Shown piece by piece: positions 32,112-44,294 of a stretch of DNA of 64,000 bases. The notes beneath the pieces are model-generated. The model saw nothing but the letters and a program-made list of their open reading frames with translations. It ran no database searches and had not been told where the DNA came from. Source of the DNA: Forficula auricularia (Eukaryota; Arthropoda; Insecta; Dermaptera; Forficulidae); assembly GCA_024734495.1 (NCBI GenBank), contig JALMQS010000055.1, positions 8,055,386 through 8,119,385 of the forward strand, written 5' to 3'. The position numbers and the translations under genes are program-made. Numbering within the stretch: position 1 is the first letter of the stretch; the number at the start of each line of letters is the position of its first letter.

Positions 32112-33866
32112 GGTAGTTCTTTCATAAATGCAAAAATTCATGAAGTCTTTGAAACTTGGAATATACTAGTACATCATTAAAAGCTTAATAAACACATTGT
32201 TAAAATTTGAAGACGATTTACCACACCAAACATTTTTTTACTTTATCCAATGCGAAGCATGGGAGAAAGTATTGGAATCGCTCTCGCGGCAAGCGCGACT
32301 TCAAAGGGTCCTCAGGTAAAGACTACGGAACCCATGGACTCAATTTAGGTCACAAATTGAAGTATTCAATGAGATTGAATTTTAGCACGTGACGGTTTTG
32401 CCAAAAATTACCTGGAATCTCGTCGAGAGGCCAAAAAGTGCCATTTTTTTTGGAAGTGCGTGGGGATGTATGTATGTATGTATGTATGTGTGTTATCGTT
32501 TTTTTCGTCCACGATTTTTTCCACACCTTTGCGCTGATTGAAATGAAATTGAAAACCTACCATTAGTTTAACAAAATGAAGCGCTGATTAGTTTTTGGTA
32601 CATATCGGTCCACAAACATTAGTACTTTATTTCAGTACTTTTTTAGTTTTTTCTAAATATCTTGAAAATGACTTAACCAATTTTGATGAAATTTAATATC
32701 CTAATTAAGTACCTTGGGGACCACAAGAAAGGTTAAATAAAGTTTTTAGTAAAATTATATTTTAAAGTACTTTACTCAAGAACATATTAATATTTCAAAT
32801 GAATTTGGATAAAGTTTAGCAACGATCCGTTGCAGTTTTTTTTATTTTTTTAATGATATTGATGTGAGGAGATACACCAGAAGGTGCATCCCCTAAAGGC
32901 CTGTATGGGCTGGCCCCTCCATCGTGAAAAGAACAGAGTAGAAGGAAAAGAAGCCGGGATCACGAGTCAATCTCAGAAACTTAGATACAATCCAATATCC
33001 AATTTACTTAGGTTTTAGGGGCTTCGAGCAGTGGTAAATTCTCCGTGCGATAAATTAGGTTAAATTTATCTCCCACTTAAAAAAAAAACATGAAATAATT
33101 GCAATTAAAAATGAATTTTTTTACATATGGTAGATTGGGAAAGGGTGAGAAAATGATCATTATTTTATTTTTTTTCATTGAAGGACTCTCACCATCTTGA
33201 TGAAAAAATAATATTTGTTAGAATAATATATTCGGAGAAACTTAAAAAAAATAAACTTTATCCAAATTCATTTGAAATATTAATATGTTCTTGAGTAAAG
33301 TACGTTAAAATATAATTTTACTAAAAACTTTATTTAACCTTTTTTGTGGTCCCCAAGGTACTTAATTAGGATATTAAATTTCATCAAAATTGGTTAAGTC
33401 ATTTTCAAGATATTTAGAAAAAACTAAAAAAGTACCGAAATAAAGTACTAATGTTTGTGGACCGATATGTACCAAAAACTAATCAGCGCTTCATTTTGTT
33501 AAACTAATGGTAGGTTTTCAATTTCATTTCAATCAGCGCAAAGGTGTGGAAAAAATCGTGGACGAAAAAAACGATAACACACATACATACATACATCCAT
33601 CCATCCCCACGCACTTCCAAAAAATGGCACTTTTTGGCCTCTCGACGAGATTCCAGGTAATTTTTGGCAAAACCGTCACGTGCTAAAATTCAATCTCATT
33701 GAATACTACAATTTGTGACCTTAATTGAATCCATGGGTTCCGTAGTCTTTACCTGAGGACCCTTTGAAGTCGCGCTTGCCGCGAGAGCGATTCCAATACT
33801 TTCTCCCATGCTTCGCATTGGATAAAGTAAAAATTGTTTTATATGGATTGTGGCGAAAGAACTACT
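32112..33866. mobile_element. Large TTAA element with ~600-bp internal inverted repeats
   Basis: TTAA on both sides bounds GGTAGTTCTTTC and GAAAGAACTACT. Arms at about 32235-32850 and 33255-33850 are reverse complements, including GCGAAGCATGGGAGAAAGTA, CAAGCGCGACTTCAAAGGGT and TTTTTGGAAGTGCGTGGGGA-like blocks. A LINE 3' fragment occupies the centre. There is no transposase. The ends and centre match the shorter copy at 4211-4729. Confidence 0.7.
32865..32950 (-). pseudogene. LINE 3' UTR fragment, Jockey/CR1-like
   Basis: Read on the minus strand, CACGATGGAGGGG, GGCCTTTAGGGGATGCACC and GGTGTATCTCC match the ends of the fragments at 54434 and 56690. Only the last 85 bp or so survives. Confidence 0.5.
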
Positions 33867-33889
33867 TTAATTGCAGATTTGAACAATAT

Positions 33890-34140
33890 TTGGGGCATTC
33901 AACAACTAATCGAATAGTTTGAAAATTTTTAATTTTTTATTTTCATGATTTCATGGCATTTTTTTATACTTTATTAAAAAGTCATATAGGTGAATTTTCA
34001 AACTTTTCGACAAAGCGTTCAAGAGAACGGTTTTTTGGTTTTTTCGCCCATAACTTCTTGAAAAATGGTCCAAAAATAGACAAAATTTTAGTTTTTTGTG
34101 TACTTTTCAGAAAAAAGAATATGAAAAAATTATTAAAAGT
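33890..34140 (-). repeat. Dispersed repeat, inverted copy
   Basis: TTTTCAAACTTTTCGACAAA and GTTCAAGAGAACGGTTTTTT are the reverse complement of 34690-34890 and of 44780-44880. Confidence 0.55.
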
Positions 34141-34159
34141 TGAAAAACACTTCTGGAGG

Positions 34160-34355
34160 GGAGAAGAATGAAGCATCTTGTTTGTTTCCTTCATTGACCT
34201 TTCGAAACCCTGAAGAAGGTGGGAAAAATCCTCCGAGACGTTGGTTTTAAAGGAAAGGGGAAAAAACAGTCCAATAAATACATACATCTTATTTGGTAGT
34301 GTAATAATTTTTTTCTACACTATCCTTGGGACTCCTTCCATTACTTTTCAACAAA
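34160..34355. mobile_element. HHR hairpin fragment, ACGT type
   Basis: This is the right half of the 22464-22872 family: hammerhead, GGAAAGGGGAAAAAACAGTCC, then TTGGGACTCCTTCCATTAC. The left half is replaced by the repeat at 33890. Confidence 0.5.
34202..34250 (+). ncRNA. Hammerhead, ACGT type, one core change
   Basis: Core CTGAAGA plus A, stem II GGTGG/CCTCC (one wobble), ACGT and cleavage T are present. Stem I GAAACC pairs with GGTTTT. GAAA reads GAGA. Confidence 0.6.
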
Positions 34356-34365
34356 TTATTAAATA

Positions 34366-34617
34366 TCGTCTCCTTAGAGTGTAAACTTGCTAAATCCATT
34401 TTTTATCATATATGACATATTAATACCGTTCGAAAGAAAAAGAGATGCAGCATTGTCCAAGTAAAACTTCTACTTAAAATTACGATCGTAAGCTGTAGAA
34501 AAAAAATGTGAAAAATAGTTTTTTCCATAACAACAATATTAAATTTTGTTTGTGTTTTCTCTGCCCTGTAAAATTTCCTTGTTTTGAGTTAGCAGGTTTC
34601 ATACTCTAAGGCGACGG
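34366..34617. mobile_element. MITE, CGTCNCCTTAGAGTGTAAAC ends
   Basis: The left CGTCTCCTTAGAGTGTAAAC and right ACTCTAAGGCGACG are inverted and flanked by TA. The copy at 47892-48134 is in opposite orientation, sharing AAATTTTGTTTGTGTTTCTC-type interior. Confidence 0.6.
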
Positions 34618-34689
34618 TATGTTATATATGATCGATTTTTTTCAATATACATAAATTTTGTGAAACTGATATATTTTTTTATTCTTTTT

Positions 34690-35035
34690 TGAAAAAAAAA
34701 TGGTCTAATTTGGTTAATTTTTCAAGAAGTTATGGACAAAAATCAAAAAAAAAGCGTTCTCTTAAATGGTTGTCGAAAAAAGTTTGGAAATTCACTTAGA
34801 AGCCTTTTTCATAAAGTACAAAAAAACGTCGAGGATTCAAACAAATCAAAAAATTAAAATTTTTCAAACAGTCCGATTTGGTGTGGAATGTCCTATTTCG
34901 AGATGAAACAGATTATACAAATTTCTCAAAATTTACAACATACATTACATTATTAATAGCTATTATAGCATTAATAAATCGTAGAAAGAATATACACTCC
35001 AAATGTCTAGGTACAGCGGTTTGGGCTGGGTGTGA
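34690..35035 (+). repeat. Dispersed repeat ending TAGGTMCAGCGG
   Basis: TTCACTTAGAAGCCTTTTTC, CCGATTTGGTGTGGAATGTC and TTAATAGCTATTATAGCATT recur at 44780-45060 with about 90% identity by eye. It has no coding function. Confidence 0.6.
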
Positions 35036-35621
35036 ATGAACGAATGAAAGGTCCTCTTCTTTTTTATATAATATATAAACATATAAGATTTTTCATTTAA
35101 TAGAATAAGATTACCAAAAATCAGAGGTGCTAATTAACGGAACAGGAAATGTATTGTTTTTCTGGAAAAAGAGAAACTCTTTCCCTGATAAAAGATATCA
35201 AGAAAGGTGAGGGAATTCGCTAATCCATTACATTGTAATACCTTATTCTATTTAACTCAAAGAGATGTTTCCTCTTATTGTGATTTTCACCAAAAATAAA
35301 TATTAAAAATTCAAAAATATAAGGATATTTCTTTTCGAATCGCATTCTGAGTGCTCTTATATATTCTGCCATTCTTGAAATAACGAATTTGTTCTATTTG
35401 GGGGTTAAATAAGAGAATTGGAATTTTTCATAATTTTAAGTTAAGCCATTTCTAAAAGCTGACAGGTACAATAAATTATTTATGAACGTCCAGAATGAGG
35501 CTCTAACCCACCATTATTTTGAAGTAAATTATTATTATTAATTTTTAATGTAACCTAATTCTGTTTAAAGATATCATTAAAGGGATGCCTCACAAAACCA
35601 TAATAAAATAAATAAATTATT
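35036..35621. other. Unassigned AT-rich stretch
   Basis: No gene or recognisable element was seen. Confidence 0.4.
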
Positions 35622-35825
35622 TTTGTTGTTTTGGTTCGAGGTGAAACATATTTATTAAAATTAAAATTAGATTATTTAGGTAGCTTTTCACAAATCAGAA
35701 GAAAATTGTTTATGAACAAGACTCAATTTCGTAGCTACGAATCCTTCTTCAGGAGTTCACATTTCAATGTATTTTTAATATTTGACCTCACATAAAATCC
35801 AACCCTACCTGAAATAATAATTCTA
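35622..35825. mobile_element. PLE-type hairpin, GGTGAAACAT terminus
   Basis: TTTTGGTTCGAGGTGAAACA begins the unit. TTAGGTAGCTTTTCAC and the mirrored CTCACATAAAATCC...CTACCTGAA form its arms around a decayed hammerhead. Confidence 0.55.
35716..35760 (-). ncRNA. Decayed hammerhead with rearranged stem II
   Basis: CTGAAGA plus A and stem I CTC/GAG remain. The middle reads TTCGTAGCTACGAA, a perfect hairpin that has replaced the usual stem II. Confidence 0.4.
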
Positions 35826-36670
35826 TTACCGATTTAATACGATTTTCGAATTTGGGGAAAATGAAAAATACATAATTTACCATATAACTTGTAATTTTCG
35901 AGTCTATCTTATCTAGGCTAAAAGCAATACGTCAAGTTCTCGCAGGCAACTGCTTGCCAGGCGCACAACGTCAATTAACAGAAACCAACTTAGAGCATAT
36001 TTCAACCCTCTTTAATTATACTTCCCCTTAAGCTACAAACATGGAAATTGGTATATACTTTTAAGGCCAATGCCTTCATGATCATGTCAAAATTTCAAGC
36101 TTTTATCTATAATGGTTTCGAGATAGAGGTGCCATAATATCGAAAATTTCGACAGTCACTCAGGGTGCTTCCAAGTGGATTAGAAATTTGAAATTTAAAA
36201 GAGCTATAAGTCTTAAATTATAAATAAAAGGTAAATTTCAATTTTTCATTTTCTTGGATGAAACCTAGGGACTCAAAGATGTCTTCAGACATCCTGAATA
36301 ATTATGATTTCTGTTAAGCTATAAAATTGGAAAATTGTAATATTTTCTAAAAGGTATTTGACCATGAACCGGTGACAATTTTATGCTTGTAGTTTAAAAA
36401 ATTACGCAGTAGAGCTCTTGAGAAACCGCAAATTTTGACACCACTCAATATCACAAGATTACGAACAATGACAACTTGATTCGGTTTCTTAAATATTTTT
36501 CTTTTTTATTCTCTTTGTTTTATAACATTTCCAACTTTTTGTCGAATTTAGAAAAATTTTCAAGATTCTTTAAAGGGAAATAGGAGCTGATCAAATGATA
36601 CATCCCCTGTCGTTACAGGAAAAATAACGATATATTAAATTGAGAGTTAAATGTAAAACATTTACATTTA
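35826..36670. other. Unassigned stretch
   Basis: No coding signal or clear repeat was recognised. Confidence 0.4.
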
Positions 36671-37740
36671 TCTATATATATAAAATTAAGGTTTTGTCTG
36701 TACATTGGTCCAAACCACGCCAAATTTTGGTTGCACACGTTTCAAGCAAAGTTATGAACGAAAACACCCTCAACAAAATTCCTGTCTGTCTGTCTGTCTG
36801 TCTGTATGTTTCCGTGGGTTCCGCGAAAAGTTGCTCACGATTCACGTAAAAACGGCTGAAGGGATTATTATGAAATTTCATATTTACATCAGATGTCTTC
36901 TAACTTACGTTTTTAGCTATATAACGTTTTGATATTTTGACCCCAGAAGGGGGTTTGGGGGGGCGCACGAATGAATAATATCAAATAACTCCTAAACTAT
37001 TAACCCTACGGCAAATTTTATAATAAACAAAGTTGTAGGGGATGTGATTTCTGACAACTTTTGTTTAAAGAAATTTCCCCAAAAAACCACCCAAAAAAGG
37101 GGGAGGGAGAGGATGAAAAAATGTAAATTCTTGCCCTTGGAGCAAACTCAACCAAATTTTGTATACATAATCTCTGGGCCTCTAGAGAGCTAGAAATGCA
37201 AAAACTAACCACCCAAAATGGGGGGAGGCTCAAAAAATGAAAATTCTTTCTCTTGGGCCAAACTCAACCAAATTTTGTATACATAATCTGTGGGTCACTA
37301 GAAGCCTAGAAATGCAAAAACTGGGTGCGGAGGTGGTGGGGGGTGGAATGGGGGTGGGGTGAGTAGTGAGCCGGAGTATGGGTGGGGGTGCAGGGGGTGG
37401 TGAGGGTGGAGTCCAGGGGCATAGCGGGGGTGGGGTCCAGGAGGCTAGGCGGGTGTGTGGTGCGCAGGGTTGGAGGACACGGGGTGGATGGGGTGCGGGG
37501 TCCGAGGTGGGTGTGGTGCGGGTGGTGGTGTGGGGGCGGGGGTTTAGAACGGGTGCATGGTGCGGGGGCGGGGGTGCTGGAGGGGTTTTGGGGGTGGGGT
37601 GTTAGTGGGTTAGGGTGTGGAATGGAGTGTTGGGGTGGTGGTGGGTGGGGGCGGGGGTTGGGCATGGGGGAAGGGCTGGGGGTCCAGGGGCGTGCCCCCT
37701 GGCTAGCAAGAGGGCCGCCGAAGGCGGGCCTTGCAGCTAG
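36671..37740 (+). mobile_element. Non-autonomous Helitron with G-rich minisatellite
   Basis: It starts TCTATATATATAAAATTAAG after an A. It ends with hairpin GGCCGCC-GAA-GGCGGGCC followed by TTGCAGCTAG and a T. These are Helitron hallmarks: 5' TC, subterminal hairpin, CTRR end, insertion between A and T. A shorter copy with the same ends is at 61452-61861. The interior has a CTGT microsatellite, about 120-bp tandem units (CTCAACCAAATTTTGTATAC) and a G-rich array. There is no Rep/helicase ORF. Confidence 0.8.
37318..37690 (+). repeat. G-rich strand-asymmetric minisatellite
   Basis: Roughly 370 bp of degenerate GGGGTG/GGTGGGG units with very little C on the plus strand, inside the Helitron. Many G3-5 runs are spaced 1-7 nt apart, so G-quadruplexes are likely. 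The glycine- or proline-rich open frames here are composition artefacts. Confidence 0.8.
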
Positions 37741-39786
37741 TTACATCTATAAAAACATTTCGGTATTTCGAATATTTATTTTAATTATTCGTCATTAAAT
37801 TAGACTCTTCAAACAAGATCGTTAAATAAATCAATATCTAGCCTTATAATCAACAAATTTTCAATCTTATAAAAAATTTTTAAGTCTAATATTCACCTTG
37901 AATAATTAGAGCGTCCCATGCAGAAGTTCTAGAAGCTATCTCACTGGTCTCGTAGACGGAGTTTCTGGCTGTTCAAAAAAGAAGAAATATTATTTTTTTC
38001 TCAAGATAATTTAAATAAAAAATTGAAGGAAAAACTGAAATTTTTCAACGTTCAGTACCTACTCTCTGTTTGCAGTTTCAGTGAATTAAAAAAAAATATT
38101 AAACGGTCTTTCAAAATACACCTGGTCGATTTTACAATAGAAAAGGATTAAAATATAAAAAAAAATATTCAAAATATAATATTTTTGAATAATTTTGCAT
38201 TTTTCAACCGGAAGATCTCGAGCTAGAGTCCGAAATCTAAATGGTTCTCCGCATTTAAATTACAAACTTTTTAGCACAAAAACAAACTTTCTACTACTTT
38301 TTATTCCTAAGTTACCGGCCTCTAAATCCAGACACATAGATAGAAAAAAATTATGATTGAAAATAATTTTTTTCCATCGTTTTCAATAGAATAATCAAAA
38401 CAAAACAAAATTTAATTTTTTGACTGAATTCATTACTAGGTCATCGTCCGGGAGGCAGACTTGCTTGTCTCTAGGGTACCGAGTAATTAATTTCTAGTAG
38501 TTTATTATTTTTAAGTTTATTACTAGTGAGGATCTAAGTGGTGAGTGTAACGAGTCTTTAACTTTTTTTATATAAATCTGAATCCACATTTCTTTTGCGC
38601 AAGTTTTATTTATATCATTATAATTATTAAAATAGCAGATTGATCACTTACTTGTTAAGGATTCGCCTCAAAGTACTCAATTCAGGATTCACTTATGCAG
38701 GGAGCAAGCCTGTTTCATCTGAAAAATGGAAAAAATACACTTTAATATGATAAAATACCAATGATAATATTAAAATCAGAAAAAAATGTGCCTAATTTTC
38801 GGAAAATTAGGTTATTTTTGAAATTATTTATAAATCAAATATAAATTGGTGAGTGTTATTTTTGTATTAAAACATGCTATAGTACTTCTCGTGAGATATT
38901 TATTCCCCAGACCTCAAAATATTTGCTAAAACTAGCAGTAATGTTGGAATAGTTCTGGACTTTTTTCCCCAGATCTACATCCATTAACCGAAAACTATTA
39001 TGACTTATATTAAACATCTGTCCAAACAACTTTGTTGTAAAAATTAAATTAGGTTGGAGTTGGTGGTGTTTCACAAGGAGAAAAACTTTGTTGTAGTTAA
39101 TTTGTAAAATATAAATGTAACCTAATAATCTTATAATATTAAAGGTTGACAATTCGATCTGTCACGGTCTCATCTTCGGCTAAGTTGTTTTCGATGGGTT
39201 TTTTTGTTAATTGAAATAATTATTCATAGGGTGGTTGTTTGAATTAAAATGTATACTTACATTTTTATTCAATTTCCTTTTAATAAATAATTGGTTTTTT
39301 AATTTTAAATCTCATCAATAAATCATTACAAATATTGTTATATATTAAAATTAGGCAGTTTAATTAATTAGATAACTGGTTCAAAAATAGTCATTTAAAT
39401 AAAAATAAAGTAAAAACTTAATTAGAAGTATTGAAGATGCAGAGATAGAATTTAATGCTGAATTGATAGAAAGGCTGCCCAAAGATAAAGAAAACTACTA
39501 ATTCCGATTACATTGAATTGAATTGATATTGAATTTTTGAAGTTTCTGATTATTATTGGTAACAATTGATGAAGACATTGAAAAATTGATTTAATACAAG
39601 GTCTCACTTTTGGGAAAAAAATTTTGATAAATTTTTTAATTAAGCTAATTATTAACAGGTGGTTAAATAAAAATAAAAATGGAATAAACTTTGTTATTGC
39701 CTCCTGTTTTGAGGGTATATTTTGTTATATGATATCCTTAATTGTATGATCAGTCAGTTAATACATCAACTCCGAATATAATTAAT
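37741..39786. other. Unassigned AT-rich stretch
   Basis: I see no gene, palindrome or RNA gene. The 91-codon frame at 38877-39152 on the minus strand has no recognisable motif. Confidence 0.4.
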
Positions 39787-39787
39787 T

Positions 39788-39955
39788 ATTAAAAGAAAGA
39801 GGTTTCTGTCTCGAGGGGTGAGCTGGCTGCCCGAAAAGCATGTTAGTTCTCAGGTTCGACTCGCGAGGGGATGAATCCCCTCTGATATCGCAATTTAATA
39901 ATATTTCTACTAAAATCTTAGAATTTGTCCTAAAAATTAAATTCTTTCTTTTAAT
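39788..39955 (+). repeat. tRNA-like SINE-type repeat with short TIRs
   Basis: The ends ATTAAAAGAAAG and CTTTCTTTTAAT are inverted. The body has TGAGCTGGCTGCCCG (A-box-like), AGGTTCGACTCG (B box) and GATGAATCCCCTCTGATAT, shared with 15370-15602 and 60627-60697. Confidence 0.5.
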
Positions 39956-40953
39956 ATTCATTGGTTAATCTGAACTCCGAGCTGATTTTTTGAAAAACAT
40001 TCCAACTATTTTCAAAAAAAGATGCTCAAATCTTTAGTTTTAAAAGTGATTATTAATTTAATATTTCCACTCAGATAATTATTTAAAAATGACTCAAAAT
40101 TCACACAAAAAAATGTAAGCGTTAACCAAACAGAAGTCATGTATCGAGCAAAATTTGTCACGTCCAAACAGGACGTATTACAAATTGGACGTGTTCCAAA
40201 GCAGACGTATACCGAGATTCCGCTGTATTTATCATTTAAAGATGTAGAGAGCGTACCGAGTCTTGAAAAAGTTGGAGTTTTTCCTCCAATTTAATATAAA
40301 AATATGTGTTAATGGGGACTAAGGTTACTGAACTGTTAAATTAATTTTCTAATGTCAATTCGTTGCATCCGAAAACAACATAAAAAAACAACTTCTTAGT
40401 ATATATAATTTAATCAAACATTTCATAAAAATAAAAAAGCCTTTAAAATTTAATACAGATTATTTAAATTAATATATAATAAAAAAAAAGAAAGAAATTA
40501 GTGTCAAAAATTCCGAGATATCAAATAAAGAAGACATGTTGATGAGGTTAACTATTTAGGGAGAGAAAAAAATTTCAAGTCAATTTATTTATTTATTTAT
40601 TTTTTACTTTGATTTTTATTTATTTTTTTCTGTCCGGTCATTTGCATTAATCTCCTAATAAAACTACATGACATATTCATTAAATATTTAAGCTCTCGAT
40701 ACAGTTAATTTTAATAGGATAAGAAAAAGTAGAAAAAATGCTCTAATGTGAATTAAAGGTGGGATAAGTTGGTGTATGTGTATGTGTGTGTGTGTGTGTG
40801 GTGCGAACGACAACTTTTTTTGATTCAATTTCATATAAAATGATTAATTTTATTTCATTCCCATCAGAAATGTAGATTCATAGCTAAAATAATATGATGA
40901 ATAAATTCAATTTATTCATACATATTTTCATTGAATACATAAGTGATCTAGAA
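39956..40953. other. Unassigned stretch with GT microsatellite
   Basis: A (GT)n tract lies at about 40772-40800. No gene was seen. Confidence 0.5.
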
Positions 40954-41370
40954 CAGCTATTCTTAAAGTGGGGATCGCGAAAAATATTTGGGGGTCTCCG
41001 TAAAATTGATGACGGATAATTTTTTAATATTTTATAAATTTAAAATATGTTTAATAAACTTATTTTAAATTTATTAGTTAGTTAAGTTAATGTCGAGACA
41101 TGTATCTACATAGAATAATTTGTTTCAAAAATATGTACCAAAGATAAGTTATTGATACTAAAAAAATAAAATATTCTATTAAAATTATGAGGGTTTTAAT
41201 GTATCTAATGAAACAAAATAGTTTAACTACTTCTTGATTTAAATTAACCCCCCCCCCCCCCCCCCTCCCCCCAGTCCGGGATGTTTTACTACAGTTACTC
41301 ATTCTTAGGGGGTCCTTTGAAATTTTAGAGTGTAAAAGAGGGTGGCGGTCCAAAAGTTTGAGTAACACTG
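40954..41370. mobile_element. hAT-like MITE, CAGTGTTACTC-type ends
   Basis: The left end CAGCTATTCTTAAAGTGG and right end, in complement CAGTGTTACTCAAACTTTTG, are diverged inverted termini. Flanks ATCTAGAA and ATCTAAAT share their first five bases and seven of nine with a gap. The interior is non-coding and includes a poly-C tract. Confidence 0.55.
41248..41272. repeat. Poly-C tract
   Basis: Eighteen C, a T, then six C. Confidence 0.85.
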
Positions 41371-41584
41371 ATCTAAATGAAGCTATGTTGCCTGAGAGCG
41401 TCTGTTGGTAAAAAATGTTGGTAAAATAAATCTGGACAAAACATTTCTACAATTATTAAATGATATGGTATAAAATTGATAGTGTGACGTCACAATACAA
41501 TGAGAGGCTCAATGAAAATGTGACAGATAAATACAGGGGGAGGGGGGTCTAAAAATTTTGAAATTCGTGTGACGTAATTTATGG

Positions 41585-41665
41585 ACGGTCCCTTACAGAA
41601 TACGAGACCCGAGTTCAAACCCTACTAACGGCAAAAATTTGTCCGGCTATAAAGTGATCCCTATA
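41585..41665 (+). repeat. tRNA-derived SINE fragment
   Basis: GAGTTCAAACCC (B box) and TTTGTCCGGCTATAAAGTGA match the 62851-63074 SINE (GGGTTCGAGTCC, TTTGACCGGCTATAATCTGA). Confidence 0.5.
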
Positions 41666-41689
41666 TCAATTTACAATTAATCTCGCACA

Positions 41690-42464
41690 TCCATGTTTAC
41701 ACATACTCATTTATTTAAGAATTTATTTTAGGAGCTACATTGCCCTTACAAACTGATATATTGTATCAATACAAATAGAGTATGTTTTACGTTTGAGCGG
41801 AACCATGAAAATTGCATGTAATTTGTCGAGAGCATACCGAGTCTTAAAAATGTTTTCGATTTTTCCTCCAATTATACTCTTTCGAGTCTAGTATTGGAAT
41901 TTTTTGACTCACTATGTTTAAAAAATGTCTGAAAAATGGAGAAAAAATCAATTTCAACCATGATTTTTCTGTATGTATCTCTGGATTCTGATTTCCACGA
42001 TAACTTGCGAAGGAAAAGTCATAGAAGTTGTTCTTGTGCTAAACTATTTAAATTCCCAATGCTGTGGATTGATTAGATTTGGGCCTTTTAGCTTTAAATT
42101 TTTTTGCTCGATAATGTAAAAAACATAATTTTTCGAATGATTTTATTTAGGTTTTAAGGCGATGTATTTATAATATAGGAATAAATTAACAATTTATATT
42201 TACCATAAGTTTATTATTAAATCCTTATAAGGGCGTATCCCATCCTAATTTTTGCTACGATTTCAACCAAAATCTAACTCAGTTCTTAATCTCAATATAA
42301 CGAATCTACATGTGAAATTCGTTTTGATATTTACACTAGTATTTTAGATAGAGCGTATACAAAATTAGATAAAGCTCTAACTAACGTAAAAACAGACCTT
42401 GTGACAAAATCATTAATATTTCGTAAAATATAACTTTTTCGATAATCACTCTTTAGAGCTTTTG
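41690..42464. other. Unassigned AT-rich stretch
   Basis: No gene was recognised. Confidence 0.4.
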
Positions 42465-43765
42465 GTAGATCAATACGTCATGGTTTCGCTCAATTTTTTT
42501 TAAATAAAAATAGTTTAGACCCTTTTTGAGACATTTCGAAAATACAAAGCGAAAAAATCACTTTTTTCATGCACGAATGCAATGCTTGACCATACACTTT
42601 ATGGCAGTGTTTCTCAATCTGGGTTCCTCAAAGGGAGGTTTGGGGTTCCCCGCGCTTAGGAGGTCAATAAAGTGTTAAAAAATCGAAAAACAGTACAAAT
42701 AGTAGTTAGCAGTGTCACCCACATTCTCAAAAATTTGTCATGTAAAGAAAAAAATACTAAATTTAGAGTCTAAGTATTTCCCTATATTCAAATAAAACCA
42801 TTAATACTTAAGAATCCGGTGAACATCACTATTATTTATTCAGTGATACCATTTTTGTTGTTCTAAAGTTCCTCAACTTTCTTATAATACAACGATTAAA
42901 TTACATTAGTAACAAAATGAAAACATCATTTAAATTGTTTTATTTTTATTTTGTTATTAAGGACGTTTGAAATAATATTCCTTTTCAAATAGATGAGAAT
43001 ATTATTTATCAGTATACAATTGAATACCTATGTAAAAATAAAAACCTATCCGATCCGAAAGGGGCATATGGGTATCCAAATGACATTGCCAAAAAATTTA
43101 ATAAAAATAATATTCATGAAAATAAAAAGATTAGGTTAAAATGCACGTTTTTTATACCCAATTTCTCCAAAATCTAGCTAATTTTTAAAATGCGGCAACA
43201 CTGTCATTGGAGGCAGTATGTTATATGTGGAAGCTAAAAAGTAGCATGATGTTGATATTTTGACGAAAAATTTAATATCTCATATTTTAGTGCCTAGGGG
43301 GTTCCTCAGAAATAAATATAAGTGCTCTAGAGGTTCCTCGCTCTGCAAAAGAATGAGAAACACTGCTGTGTGGTAAAGTAAAATTCCACAATTGCACTAA
43401 TTTTCTATATACAAGAATTGCTCATTTAATAATATAAGATAAGATATGTTGTTACACTCGATTTTTTTTAATTTATTTAAATTTTTGTGAAACTGAGTAT
43501 ATTTTATTATTTTTTTGAAAAATACTGAGTTACAAAAATTTGAAAATTTTGAAAAAAAATGGGTCTAATTTGGTTAATTATTTTGACCTACCATACAGGG
43601 TATGGTCACATATTGTAATCATGCATGAAAAAAGTGGTTTTTTTTTCCTTCTCTTTTTCAAAAATATCTCAAAAAACGGCTTAAACTATTTCGATTAAAA
43701 AAAATTGAGCGAAACTAGGGCATTTCGCTCTACAAAAAAGCTCTAATAAGAGAACATCGAAAAAA
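42465..43765. repeat. Inverted repeat split by a hAT-like element
   Basis: The block at about 42465-42600 (GGTTTCGCTCAATTTTTTTT, AGCGAAAAAATCACTTTTTTC) is mirrored at about 43610-43765 (GAAAAAAGTGG, AATTGAGCGAAAC). The hAT-like insertion at 42605-43365 lies between. Confidence 0.5.
42605..43365. mobile_element. Non-autonomous hAT-like element, CAGTGTTTCTCA ends
   Basis: The left CAGTGTTTCTCAATCTGGG and right AATGAGAAACACTG are hAT-type inverted ends. Flanks CTTTATGG and CTGTGTGG agree at 6 of 8. It is 761 bp with no transposase. Confidence 0.7.
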
Positions 43766-43789
43766 ATTATATTTTTCGAGATAATAATT

Positions 43790-44190
43790 GTTTTGTCAAA
43801 ATGTCTGTTAGTCTGTCTGTTAGTCTGTGCGTTACCAAATTTTTGTCGACGAGCTAGCTCAAAAACTAGTATGAATATCGAAACCAAATTTCACACGTAG
43901 TTTTGGTCCTTTGAGATTAAGAGCTGATTAGATTTTGGTGCATATCGACCCAAAATTAAGGGTGGAGGGGGGTTAAAAATCTAGGTCGTTTGAGCACTCA
44001 ACCAAATGTTGTATACATAATCAGTGGGTCCCCAGAAGTCTAAAAATGCAATAACTAACCGCCCAAAATGGGGGGGGGTGGAGGGTCAAAAAATGAAAAT
44101 CTTGGCCATTTACCAAACTCAACCAAATTTTCGCATACATAATCAGTGTGCCCCTAGGAGTTTAAAAATGCAAAAACTAACCCCCCTCCC
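43790..44190 (+). repeat. Helitron-interior-like repeat
   Basis: Two units with CTCAACCAAATGTTGTATAC or CTCAACCAAATTTTCG, ATAATCAGTGGGTCCCC, AAATGCAAAAACTAACC and CCCAAAATGGGGGG match the tandem units inside 36671-37740. No Helitron ends are visible around them. Confidence 0.5.
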
Positions 44191-44294
44191 CTACATGATT
44201 ATAAATTATCATCATTGGGATTCAGTTCCATAATTTATTAATGTAATTTTTGTTTTTCAGAAGATGATAAACAAAATAAGTGTTTATTTACGAC

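Noticed and set aside
37306..37798. Proline-rich and glycine-rich open frames on both strands
   Set aside because: They lie in a degenerate G-rich minisatellite inside a Helitron; open frames follow from base composition.
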